This document shows, piece after piece, positions 20,311 through 30,700 of a stretch of 38,056 bases of DNA. Each line of letters begins with the position of its first letter. Position 1 is the stretch's first letter. The DNA comes from an uncultured bacterium (GTDB lineage: Bacteria; Bacteroidota; Bacteroidia; Chitinophagales; Chitinophagaceae): the NCBI GenBank assembly GCA_903894575.1, contig CAITQQ010000393.1, positions 1 to 38,056 of the forward strand, read 5' to 3'. The position numbers were made by a program, and so were the translations under genes. The notes under the pieces were generated by a model that made no database searches, was not told the origin of the DNA, and saw nothing but the letters and a program-made list of their open reading frames with translations.

Positions 20311-20315
20311 CGGTC

Positions 20316-21053
20316 TTAAAACCCTTTTAATGAAGATTTGTATTCAACCCTTGCTCTTTCAAGATCCTCTGGTGTATCAATGCCAATGCTGCTGGTTTTT
20401 GTTTCCACCATCCTGATGGCAACCCCGTTTTCAAGATACCTCAACTGCTCAAGCATTTCGGTTTGTTCCAGTGCACCCATCGGCCACTGTGTAAAGTTGA
20501 GCAGGGTTTCTTTTCTGTAGGCATATACGCCAACGTGTTTAAAATAAGGGAGGTCTGCGCTGCGGTTGCGTTTGAAAGGAATGGGCGAACGGCTGAAATA
20601 AAGCGCATCGTTATGTCTGTTACAAACCACCTTCACCTGGTTCGGGTTTTCTGGTTCATCCCTCTCCCCAAACCTTTTCATGACGGAGGCAACTGATACA
20701 CCAGGATCCTTGAAACAATTCAGCAGGTCCTGGAGTGGTTCTTTTTCTACAAAGGGTTCATCTCCCTGAATATTGACGACCACATCTACGTCCATTGATT
20801 CAATTGCTTCTGCAATCCTGTCGCTACCGCTCTGGTGATCTTTGGTGCTCTTTTTCACAGATCCACCAATAGAAACAATCTCGTTCATGATTTCGTCGCT
20901 GTCTGTAACAACCAACACTTCGTCAAAGAGATTCATGGCAACAGCGTTTTCATACACCATCCTGATGATGGTTTTTTCACCAATTCTCTGCATCAGTTTT
21001 CCGGGAAAACGACTGGCAGCAAAGCGTGCAGGAATGACAGCAATATTTTTCAA
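20316..21053 (-). CDS. kdsB: 3-deoxy-manno-octulosonate cytidylyltransferase
   Basis: IPARFAASRFPGKLM, QGDEPFVEKEPLQDLL, YFSRSPIPF, KHVGVYAYRKETLLNF, IDTPEDLERAR. Confidence 0.95.
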   Translation of the reverse strand: MKNIAVIPARFAASRFPGKLMQRIGEKTIIRMVYENAVAMNLFDEVLVVTDSDEIMNEIVSIGGSVKKSTKDHQSGSDRIAEAIESMDVDVVVNIQGDEPFVEKEPLQDLLNCFKDPGVSVASVMKRFGERDEPENPNQVKVVCNRHNDALYFSRSPIPFKRNRSADLPYFKHVGVYAYRKETLLNFTQWPMGALEQTEMLEQLRYLENGVAIRMVETKTSSIGIDTPEDLERARVEYKSSLKGF

Positions 21054-21054
21054 G

Positions 21055-21876
21055 CTATTTTAATTTTTGAAATGGTCTTTTCAGGAGCCTTACAAAATCT
21101 TCATCCTTATCGTTTGGATAATATTGATCAAGGCCATAGCGGATCTTGGAAGGATCAAGTTTCATGAATGTACCCAACAACCTGTCCCAGATGGAAAACA
21201 CAGCACCATAGTTGCTGTCGGTATAGGGTTGTTTCCAGTGGTGGTGCACCTTGTGCATGTTGGGGGAAACCAGGAACCAGCTCAATGTCTTATCAAGCCA
21301 TTTGGGAAGGCTGATGTTGGCGTGTGTAAATCCAGTAATGAAAACAAGGGCTGTTTGGTATAACAAAACCGCAAACATGGGTGCCCCGGCCACAAAGATC
21401 CCGATATAGAAAAATATACCGCGCCAAACCGATTCCAGGGGGTGGTGACGAAGACCGGTGGTTACGTCCACGTTGTTGTCTGCATGGTGGATGATGTGAA
21501 AACGCCAGAACAGCGGCACCTGGTGTTCAACAAAATGACAAAGCCAGCCTGCAAAAAAATCCAGGACCAGGCAGGTGATGATGATAATCGCCAAAGGGCT
21601 GAGGCTAAACCAATGCACCAATCCGAATTGATGCTCATTTGTCCATCCGGCGATGAAGACAATCCCCCCTGCAAGCAAGGTGTGAATGATGAAATGAATC
21701 GCTGTGAAAGCGATGTTGGTGGCAGCGTGACGGCCCTTGCTTTTTTTGTAATCGGTTTGAAGCAGCGGTATGGCATTTTCAATGATCCATAAAAAGACCA
21801 TGCCGGCTATAAAAAAACCCGCTCTTTCGAGGGGTCTTTTTTCAAGATCGCTGAAATAGGAGATCAACGCATCCAT
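21055..21876 (-). CDS. Sterol desaturase / fatty acid hydroxylase family membrane protein
   Basis: His-box motifs HFVEH, HIIHHADNNVD, NMHKVHHHW. Confidence 0.92.
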   Translation of the reverse strand: MDALISYFSDLEKRPLERAGFFIAGMVFLWIIENAIPLLQTDYKKSKGRHAATNIAFTAIHFIIHTLLAGGIVFIAGWTNEHQFGLVHWFSLSPLAIIIITCLVLDFFAGWLCHFVEHQVPLFWRFHIIHHADNNVDVTTGLRHHPLESVWRGIFFYIGIFVAGAPMFAVLLYQTALVFITGFTHANISLPKWLDKTLSWFLVSPNMHKVHHHWKQPYTDSNYGAVFSIWDRLLGTFMKLDPSKIRYGLDQYYPNDKDEDFVRLLKRPFQKLK

Positions 21877-21888
21877 ATCAATTGTTTT

Positions 21889-23001
21889 TTAGTTAGACAT
21901 CAAAGGCATCGCAAGCATCAGCAAATCCTCATTATCATCTTGTTCTACGGGCTTGATCAAACCAGCTTTTGTTGGGGTAGACAATTCCACACGAACCTCA
22001 TCGCTATCGGTGCTTCCAAGCATTTCAATCAGGAAGCGGGCATTGAAGGAAATGGTGATGTCTTCTCCATCGTATTGGCAAGACATTCTTTCGTTTCCTT
22101 CGAAGCTGAAGTCGACATCCTGGGCAAGCAATTGGAGTTCGCTGCCAGAAATGCTCAAGGTTACCAGGTTGGTGCTCTTGTTGCTGAATATGCTTACGCG
22201 GCGAAGGGCTGACTGAAAATCCTGGCGAGAAATCGTCATTCTGTAAGGATTGTCTGCAGGAATCACCACTTTGTAATCAGGAAAACGGGCGTCCAACAAG
22301 CGGCAAGAAAGTTCAACCGTGCCATGTGTAACAAACAAGTGGTTGTTGTTGTATGATACGGAAATCTCATCTTCATTGTCGGGCAATGAGCTCTTTAAAA
22401 GATTCAAAGGTTTTTTGGGAACGATGAAGTTGTCTGTTCTTGGACACTGTACGTCTTTCAGTTTGTAGCGCACAAGCCTGTGTGCATCGGTGGCAACAGC
22501 GGTGATGCCGTTTTTCTCCAACTCAAAAAACACACCGGTCATGGCAGGACGAAGGTCATCGTTGCTGACCGCAAAAATTGATTTGTTGATGGCTGTCAAC
22601 AACGCATGGCTGGTCATGGTAAAGGCAGAGGTTTCGTCTGCAGGAGGTTCTTTTGGAAAATTGTCCGGGTTCTCTCCCATGACCTTGTATTTACCGTTGT
22701 CGCTGGTGATTTCGATACCAAAATTCTTGTCGATATCAAAAGTCAGCGGCTGGTTCGGAAGGTTCTTCAGAGAGTCCATCAGGATCTTTGCCGGAATACA
22801 AACGCGGCCACTGTCCTTGGCTTCAATGTCAAGGTGGATTTTCATCACGGTTTCCAGGTCGGTAGCAACAACTGTCAGTTTGTTGGTTTCAATCTCAAAA
22901 AGGAAATCTTCCAGGATCGGCAAAACATTGTTTGAACCGATGACGCCATTGATCTGCTGAAGCTGTTTGAGAAGGGCCGATGAGGAGACGATAAATTTCA
23001 T
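21889..23001 (-). CDS. dnaN: DNA polymerase III beta subunit (sliding clamp)
   Basis: MKFIVSSSALLKQLQQINGVIGSNNVLPILEDFLFEI..., ATDAHRLVRY, DARFPDYKVVIP, C-terminal LMLAMPLM. Confidence 0.97.
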   Translation of the reverse strand: MKFIVSSSALLKQLQQINGVIGSNNVLPILEDFLFEIETNKLTVVATDLETVMKIHLDIEAKDSGRVCIPAKILMDSLKNLPNQPLTFDIDKNFGIEITSDNGKYKVMGENPDNFPKEPPADETSAFTMTSHALLTAINKSIFAVSNDDLRPAMTGVFFELEKNGITAVATDAHRLVRYKLKDVQCPRTDNFIVPKKPLNLLKSSLPDNEDEISVSYNNNHLFVTHGTVELSCRLLDARFPDYKVVIPADNPYRMTISRQDFQSALRRVSIFSNKSTNLVTLSISGSELQLLAQDVDFSFEGNERMSCQYDGEDITISFNARFLIEMLGSTDSDEVRVELSTPTKAGLIKPVEQDDNEDLLMLAMPLMSN

Positions 23002-23024
23002 ATGCTATCCTTGTTTGTATCAGG

Positions 23025-23032
23025 CAAATATA
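23025..23032 (-). promoter_or_regulatory. Candidate Bacteroidota -7 element upstream of dnaN
   Basis: Reverse strand TATATTTG matches TAnnTTTG. Confidence 0.35.
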
Positions 23033-23125
23033 GTCGCAATGGGCATATAAAATGGGCAAAATTTTTTGACATTTTTGGAAAAAAACAACCAATAATGTTG
23101 AAAACCACCCCGCTGACGCTGGTTA

Positions 23126-23668
23126 ATGATTAATTTGCCGACAATGGAGGAATATGGATTTAAGAGAAAGGTGTTGACACCAGAACAGGCCTATGTAAAG
23201 ATTCGCCATTTTTGTGCCTTTCAGGAAAGATCACACCAGGAGGTCAAGATGAAAATTTCGGGCTATGGCATTGCCTGGGTTGATGCCAACCTGCTTTTGT
23301 CCAAGCTGATTGAAGAGGGATTTTTGAATGAGGAGAGATTTGCGGCGGCTTTTGTGGGTGGAAAGTTCAGGATCAAGCAATGGGGCCGAAAAAAGATTGA
23401 GATGGAGCTCAAAAAAAGACAGGTATCTTCCTACAGCATCAGCAAAGCCCTGAGGGAAGAGATTGACCTGCCGGCCTATGAAAAAACATTGATGAAGCTG
23501 ATTGAAAAAAAGTGGACATCTTTGAAGGGCCCTGGAAATACGGTATTTGTCAAACAATCCAAGACCCGGCAATACCTTTTGTTGCGGGGTTTTGAAAACG
23601 ACATTGTTTCAAAAAAAATAAAACTGTTTTTGGATGGACAAGCTGATCATCACAACGATACAGACTGA
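23126..23668 (+). CDS. recX: RecX-family regulatory protein
   Basis: RHFCAFQERSHQEVKMKISGYGI...LIEEGFLNEERFAAAFVGGKFRIKQWGRKKIEMELKKRQVS...YLLLRGFENDIVSKKI. Confidence 0.92.
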   Translation: MINLPTMEEYGFKRKVLTPEQAYVKIRHFCAFQERSHQEVKMKISGYGIAWVDANLLLSKLIEEGFLNEERFAAAFVGGKFRIKQWGRKKIEMELKKRQVSSYSISKALREEIDLPAYEKTLMKLIEKKWTSLKGPGNTVFVKQSKTRQYLLLRGFENDIVSKKIKLFLDGQADHHNDTD

Positions 23669-24437
23669 TTTACACTGGGAAAACAAGGTTGCCAACCTGG
23701 ACATGTTGGGCACCAAAATCATGGGCATCAAGGAAAAGACCAACATCGTGGTTTTGCCTGAAATGTTTTCCACCGGATTCACCATGAAGCCAGAGCTGTT
23801 GGCAGAAAAGATGGACGGGGAAACCATTGCCTGGATGAGGAATATTGCCCGCGAAAAGGGCATCATTCTTGCCGGAAGCCTGAGCATTGAGGAAGAGGGC
23901 GAATACTACAACAGGTTCATTTGGATGCTTCCCAATGGACAATACGGACATTATGACAAGCGACATTGTTTTTCCCTGGGTGGCGAAGACGAGCACTATG
24001 CGCCCGGCAACAAAAGGACCATCGCTTCGGTTGGGGGATGGAAAATCAACCTGCAAATCTGTTATGACCTCCGCTTTCCGGTTTGGGCCAGACAGCAAAC
24101 AAATGCGGATCCCGAAAACGACCCTGCGCCAGAATATGATGTAATGATCAATGTGGCCAATTGGCCCGAGCGAAGGAGCCAGCACTGGAAAACCCTGCTA
24201 CAGGCCCGTGCCATAGAAAACCAGTGTTTTGTAGTTGGCGTTAACCGGGTTGGCAATGATGGCAACGGCCTTTACCATAGCGGTGATAGCATGGTCATCG
24301 ACCCGTTGGGGCAAATCATCTATCACCAATCCAAAGAAGAGGATGTCCATACCACCATTTTGGAAAAAAGCCAATTGGATGAAGTGCGCACCAGGCTTCC
24401 GTTTTGGAAGGATGGGGATCAGTTTTTATTGGTATAA
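23634..24437 (+). CDS. Nitrilase-superfamily amidohydrolase (omega-amidase/YafV-like)
   Basis: VVLPEMFSTGF, YDKRHCFSLGGEDEHY, NLQICYDLRFPVWAR, ARAIENQCFVVGVNRVG: Glu-Lys-Cys catalytic motifs. Confidence 0.92.
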   Translation: MDKLIITTIQTDLHWENKVANLDMLGTKIMGIKEKTNIVVLPEMFSTGFTMKPELLAEKMDGETIAWMRNIAREKGIILAGSLSIEEEGEYYNRFIWMLPNGQYGHYDKRHCFSLGGEDEHYAPGNKRTIASVGGWKINLQICYDLRFPVWARQQTNADPENDPAPEYDVMINVANWPERRSQHWKTLLQARAIENQCFVVGVNRVGNDGNGLYHSGDSMVIDPLGQIIYHQSKEEDVHTTILEKSQLDEVRTRLPFWKDGDQFLLV

Positions 24438-24540
24438 GGATAGTGCTTAGGAAAATTGCATATTAATATTTGGTCATTTTATTCTGCCATGTTTAAGAAT
24501 AAATTTTTTTTAGTAATTTCCAATATCCAAATATCCTTAC

Positions 24541-27500
24541 ATGCGGCTGACCACCTGCTTCATTTTGCTGTTGCAAACATTTTTTTGTTTAGCCCAACCC
24601 CCATCTGATTATAAGTTTCAAAGCATCAGCATAGCCCAAGGGCTTTCCCAAAGTTCTGCCTACTCGGTAATTCAGGACCATTTGGGTTATATCTGGGCAG
24701 GAACACAGGGGGGAATGAATCGGTATGACGGATATGGCGTTAAAAAATTTGAGCCAATCTCTGCAGATAGTGCTTCCATTTCAATTGGCTGGAGAACAGC
24801 ATCAATGGAAGATGATAAGGGAAACATATGGACGGGTTCTAACCTCGGAACAATATCCATGTATGACCGAAGAGAAGATCGTTGGATCAACTACAAACCG
24901 GGCTTTTCAGAAGAATTCAGAAAAAAATTTCCCAATTATCAATCCACCAATCTTGGGCAAGTTGTTCAATTGAACTTGGATACACTCCGACAAAAGATTT
25001 ATATATCCACTTTTCTTACAGGCCTGTATATTTTAGACCTCAAAACCGGCAAGTTCAGTCAACACTGGTTTCCAGAGGCAATAGACAGAAATGGAAGATG
25101 GAAGGACAATACATTTATATCTGCACTTGCAGTTGGCAAGGACAATCTGCTGATCAGTTCTGGAAATGGATTGGTTGTTTTTGATAAAAACACAGAGCGA
25201 TTCACCAAGAGAATTTTTAAGAGCGACGATCAGGAAAAGCAGATGTTCTTTCTTCAGTCAATTAAGTTGAACGATGAGGAATGTATTTTGGCCTCTGACA
25301 GGGGGATTGTTAAATACAATCATGTAACAGGTGATAGTATAATGTACACAAATGACAAGAAAAACCCACATTCAATTTCAGTGGGTCAAGTAAGGTCGGT
25401 TTGCCTGAGCAGGGATAAGAAAACGTTATGGGCAGGAATTGATGGATTGGGAATAGAGATACTAGACATAAAAACCGGAAAGGTTACTCACATAAATGCA
25501 AAAACAGCTCCCAATAGCGGAGTTTCCGGAGATCTTTACTTTAATATTATTGAAGATAAAGAGGGAAACTTTTGGGCGGGATCATCTAATACGGGCATAC
25601 TGAAGTATGATCCATCCATGAAAAAAATGAATTTTGTACTCAAAGACGAGCCATCCGAGATGCCATTGGGCTTTTCAACTGTATGGGGTACATTTATTGA
25701 TAACGAAGATAATTTGTGGGTTGGCAGTTTAGACGCCGGCGGCGGCATAACAATGGTGGATAGAAAAAACAAAAAATCCACCCGTTTTCTTAACGACCCC
25801 CAATCACTTGAGTCAAGAAAATGGGTGTTTGGTCAAGACAATACCGGTGCTATTTATGTGATGGGAACATCAAAGGCAGGAAGGATATTGTACAAAAAAG
25901 CAAAAGGAGAGAAAAGCTTTGCTCAGTTGCTCAATCTGACAAAACAATATCTTGAAGGAAAACTTCCCGCTGCTATTGGACAGTCATTTTTTTATTTAAC
26001 TCAAACCGGAGACTTTATAACAGGTGGGGATACAGCCATTTTGGTTTCAGATAAACAGGGAAAGCTTCAGATGAAAGCCTATACTCCCTTGTTAAAAATA
26101 AAAGATAGAATCAAGTATATTTTTAACAAGGGAAAAGATAAAACATATATTCTCACCAACAAACATTTCTGGAAATGGAATGAGTCAACGGGGACAATAA
26201 CCAACCTTATCCCTTGGACAACACTTGATCCTGTAGGATTATTGCTCATGAGTTATGCAGACATCGATGAAGAAAAAACGGTCTATTTGCCATCCTTTGG
26301 ATACGGACTGGTTACAATCGATCTCAAGGCAAAAAAGCTAACAATATTGAACCAAAAAAATGGCATTCCCAGCCAATATCTTTATGATGTTACCATAGAT
26401 AAAAACGGAATGGTCTGGTCCTCCAGCAATTTTGGAATCATAAGATATGATCCCCAAAGAAAAAAGTTTAAGAGTTTTTTTAAAAATGACGGGGCTCAGG
26501 ATTATGAATACGACGCGCTTAGTTTTTCTAAAAGTAACAATGGAGAAATTGCCTTTGGTGGTTTATTTGGTGCAAATTATTTTATTCCAGAAAACATAAA
26601 AGACAATACCACCCCCCCTAGTGTGATTATTCAATCAATTACCAAGATGGGAAAATTGTTGAATATTGAAGACAATGCTTATGATAAAGAGATACAGATA
26701 AAATACAATGAAAACCAGTTGGGCCTGGAATTCATTGCCTTTAACTATAAAAGCCCCGAGTTTAACCAATACGCATATATGATGGAGGGCTACGACCGTG
26801 ACTGGAACTACTCCGGAGGTCGACACTTTGCAACCTATACCAACCTTCCATCAGGAAAATACAAATTTCGGGTAAAGGCAAGCAACAATGATGGAGTTTG
26901 GAACGAAGAAGGGGCAACGCTGATGATCAGGGTTCATCCAGCTCCTTGGTTTTCGTGGTGGGCGTTTTTGATTTATGTTTCAATACTTGGTTTCTCTGTA
27001 AGGTTATTTGTAAAATACAGAGAGAACATGCAGAAGAGGAAAATGGATAACGAGAGGAAAAACTCTGAACTTCAAGCAGCAAAGGATTTTCAACAGAGCA
27101 TGCTCCCAAAAGTTTTGCCATCGAGAAACGACCTTGAAATATCTACTTTCCTGAGGTCTTCTACAGAAATAGGAGGTGATTATTATGACTTTTTTGAGCA
27201 GCAAAACGGTGATCTTTATGTTGTTTGTGGTGACGCTACGGGCCATGGTATTATTTCTGGTATGATGGTTTCTATCGCAAAAGCCGGACTTAACGGAATC
27301 AGCGCGCTTTCTCCTAGTGAAATTTTAAAACAGTTGAACAAGGTTATCAAAAAAGTTGACCTTGGAACAATGCGAATGAGTCTCAATATTATTCGCATAA
27401 AACAAGAAACTGTTGAGATGAGCTCTGCAGCAATGCCACCAATTTATCATTATGTATCAGCTACGGGGAAGACGGAAGAGATACAAATGAGTGGATTACC

Positions 27501-27771
27501 ACTTGGGGGACTAAAACGTGAGCTGTTTGAAATCGAGGATAGGGATTTTGCTCCAGGGGATGCATTTGTAATGTTATCAGATGGTTTACCAGAAGCTCCT
27601 AACGCTAGTGCAGAATTATTTGATTACAAACGGGTTCAGGAAATAATTACAAAAACTGGATCCCAAGATGCTGAATCTATTAAAAATGAATTGGTTGCGG
27701 CTGTTGATTTGTGGTTATCTGGAGAAAACAATCCTGATGACATTACAATTATCGTAATCAAGAAAAAATAA
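24541..27771 (+). CDS. Beta-propeller (Reg_prop) / Y_Y_Y / TM / SpoIIE-type PP2C phosphatase sensor 1
   Basis: Signal peptide; repeats such as VIQDHLGYIWAGTQGGMNRYDG and IIEDKEGNFWAGSSNTGILKYD; Y_Y_Y region (YAYMMEGYDRDWNYSGGRHFATYTNLPSGKYKFRVKASN); TM WWAFLIYVSILGFSVRLFV; PP2C with GGDYYDF, GDATGHG, LSDGLPEA, NPDDITI. Confidence 0.93.
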   Translation: MRLTTCFILLLQTFFCLAQPPSDYKFQSISIAQGLSQSSAYSVIQDHLGYIWAGTQGGMNRYDGYGVKKFEPISADSASISIGWRTASMEDDKGNIWTGSNLGTISMYDRREDRWINYKPGFSEEFRKKFPNYQSTNLGQVVQLNLDTLRQKIYISTFLTGLYILDLKTGKFSQHWFPEAIDRNGRWKDNTFISALAVGKDNLLISSGNGLVVFDKNTERFTKRIFKSDDQEKQMFFLQSIKLNDEECILASDRGIVKYNHVTGDSIMYTNDKKNPHSISVGQVRSVCLSRDKKTLWAGIDGLGIEILDIKTGKVTHINAKTAPNSGVSGDLYFNIIEDKEGNFWAGSSNTGILKYDPSMKKMNFVLKDEPSEMPLGFSTVWGTFIDNEDNLWVGSLDAGGGITMVDRKNKKSTRFLNDPQSLESRKWVFGQDNTGAIYVMGTSKAGRILYKKAKGEKSFAQLLNLTKQYLEGKLPAAIGQSFFYLTQTGDFITGGDTAILVSDKQGKLQMKAYTPLLKIKDRIKYIFNKGKDKTYILTNKHFWKWNESTGTITNLIPWTTLDPVGLLLMSYADIDEEKTVYLPSFGYGLVTIDLKAKKLTILNQKNGIPSQYLYDVTIDKNGMVWSSSNFGIIRYDPQRKKFKSFFKNDGAQDYEYDALSFSKSNNGEIAFGGLFGANYFIPENIKDNTTPPSVIIQSITKMGKLLNIEDNAYDKEIQIKYNENQLGLEFIAFNYKSPEFNQYAYMMEGYDRDWNYSGGRHFATYTNLPSGKYKFRVKASNNDGVWNEEGATLMIRVHPAPWFSWWAFLIYVSILGFSVRLFVKYRENMQKRKMDNERKNSELQAAKDFQQSMLPKVLPSRNDLEISTFLRSSTEIGGDYYDFFEQQNGDLYVVCGDATGHGIISGMMVSIAKAGLNGISALSPSEILKQLNKVIKKVDLGTMRMSLNIIRIKQETVEMSSAAMPPIYHYVSATGKTEEIQMSGLPLGGLKRELFEIEDRDFAPGDAFVMLSDGLPEAPNASAELFDYKRVQEIITKTGSQDAESIKNELVAAVDLWLSGENNPDDITIIVIKKK

Positions 27772-27780
27772 ATCAATAAG

Positions 27781-30700
27781 ATGAAAAAGGCGCATATCAT
27801 ACTGTTGATCATTTCTATTTGTTGTCGAAATGTTGCTATCGCACAAATCAACCCAATGGAAACTGGAAATTATTTTATAAAAAACTATTCCCGGGATTTT
27901 TTAAATGGTAGGGGCGTCAACTGGACTGTTGCCCAAGACACCAATGGTATTGTGCTGGTAGGCAATCACTTGAATGGAATTGCATTATATGATGGAAAGC
28001 GTGTCAAAAAAATTAATCTAAAGGGTTTACCATACGGAGAAGAGGGCAGAAAAATCCGGACGGATTCAAAAGGAAATATTTACTTGGCTTCAAACTTCAA
28101 TTTTGGATATCTAAAGAAAAATTACGCAGATCAATATGAGTATGTTTCTTTGTCTAATTCATTGGCAGAAAAAGATAAGGTTTCCAGTCGTGTTTGGAGT
28201 TCTGCCATTCTAAAAGACACTATTTTTTTTCAAACAGATAGTGCTGTTTACAAATACCGCGATAATAAACTTCTCAAAGTATGGCATTTTAACCCCAGCA
28301 TACACATCTTGCACAAGGTTGGCAACAGGGTTTTTGTCCGTCAATGGGGAGTCGGCTTGCTTGAGCTGCTTGGCAATGAGTTTAGGTTAATAAACGGTTC
28401 GGCCTTGTGGGCAAACAACAGGGTGGAGTCTATGTATCAACTGGATAACGGAAATATTCTAATGGCATCCAGAAATATAGGTTTCTGGTTGCTCAAAAAA
28501 GATGGGAGTTTTGAAAAAACAAAAACCCCCCAACTTGATAAGTTGATTATTGAGGGAGAGGTATACCTTAGCAATACAGTCTTAAGCAATGGATTAATAG
28601 CGGTTGGTACTTTTAAATATGGTCTCATTTTGATTGACCAAAATCTTGAATTAAAGAGAATTGTAAATACTTCAATTGGATTGGGATCAAACTATGTGGC
28701 AGATATATTTGAAGACAGAACTAATGATATTTGGGTTGCGAGTAATGGCGCATCTGTAATTACCACTGACCCATCACTCACTTACTTCACAACGACAAAT
28801 GGTTTATTTGGGGCTGTTGGTGGAATGTTAAGGATGGGAGGTCGGTTTTTTGTAAAAACGGGTACCGACTTGTATGAGTTGATACCACCCAAGGATAATT
28901 TTGGTTCTGTTGGTTTTAAGCCCCAGGGAGTAGATGAGTCTGGATCTGATTTGTCATTATTTGATGATATGTTGATAACAACAAATAATTACAACATAAA
29001 ATACACAAAAGCCAGCAAGACTTCTATTATCAAGACTCAATATTATACAAGCGCATCACGACAAAGTAAACTGAACAAAAAACTCCTTTTTTCATCAGGC
29101 AAAGGTTTGACATTGCATGAATATGATAAAGGGCGCTGGAACGAAAAGACAATCCCCAATAACATACAAACCTATATCAGTGGTTTTGCTGAACCAGAGC
29201 CGGGATTTCTCATTTTAAATACAACGAATGGTCCTGTTTCATACAAGTATAGCGTTGATGGAACAGGAAGCTTTGATGAAATGGTTGTAGATAAAAGATT
29301 TGGAAAAAACAAAGCCATTCGATTTTTTCAAGCTGGTACAAGCAAATATTACGGCTATGATTCTTCATATCATTTTTATGCCGTGAATTTTAAAAGCAAC
29401 AGGTTAACATATGCGGGCTGGTCTTTAGACAGTCTTGTAAAAGATGGGGTATTTTCAATTACCTATAACAGTGAGTCAGGAGCCAACTGGTTTTATACAC
29501 TCAACGGATTGTACACCCTTAATATTGGAGAAAAAAACCAGCCCAGTATAACAAAATTTCCATTTGAGAAGGTTAACATGTCTGAGTTATCTGCAAGAAT
29601 ATTTGCAGAAGGAAAGGGAGACAACGAGGTTGTGTGGTTGGGGTCTCAGGATGAAAAATTATTCAGATACATTCCATCCTTGGCGTTGAAAAAGAAAAAT
29701 TCAACCTTTAGGGCCTTGATAACTGCAGTTTATTTCCAGGATTCGGCAATTGCTTTAAGAAACCAAGAAATTCCATTTCGTCAAAATCAACTAACTTTTG
29801 AAGTTGCATATCCCGTCTTTGGAAATGAAGAGAAAATTCTTTTTAGCTATTGGCTGGAGGGTCAAGACCAGGGGTGGGGAGCTTTTACAAGCGATTCAAA
29901 AAAAGAATACACCAATCTCAGGGAAGGGGATTATACATTACACGTAAGGGCAATGGATGCGAGCGGTCTAATCGCTCAGCAAAACACCATGTCTTTTACA
30001 ATCTTACCTCCATGGTATAGAACTTGGTACGCCTATTTGGCCTATATTATGCTATTGGGTTATGGAGTATATTTATTTGGTAAATATCAGTCTCGTAAAA
30101 CAAGATTGAAGGCTGAAAATGAAAGAAGGTCTGATGAGTTGAGGGCAGCCCGAGATTTTCAGCAAAGCATGCTTCCTAAAAATATCCCAACAAGATCAGA
30201 TCTCGACATTTCTACATTTTTACGTTCTTCTACTGAGATTGGCGGTGATTATTATGATTTTTTCGAGGAAGATAATGGAGATATTTATGTTGTTTGTGGT
30301 GATGCTACGGGTCATGGTATTATATCTGGTATGATGGTCTCAATTGCCAAAGCAGGCTTGAATGGCATTAGTGTAGATTTCCCCAACAAAATATTGGGTC
30401 AATTGAATCGGGTTGTAAAAAAAGTTGATCTCGGTACAATGCGCATGAGCTTGAATATTCTTCAAGTTTCTTCTGATAAAGTATTGATGAGTTCTGCAGC
30501 AATGCCCCCAATTTATCACTATGCAGCTGCAACTGGTAAAGTTGAGGAAATACAAATGGTTGGATTACCATTAGGAGGCCTTAGAAAGGAAGAGTTTGAG
30601 TTACAAGAAAGAGTATTTGCAATCGGCGATGCATTTGTTTTATTGTCTGATGGTCTACCCGAAGCACCCAATAAACAAGGTGATCTATTCAATTATGATA

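Noticed and set aside
23634-23668. 35-nt overlap of recX and the nitrilase gene as something novel
   Set aside because: Short same-strand overlaps are common in bacteria and suggest simple translational coupling.
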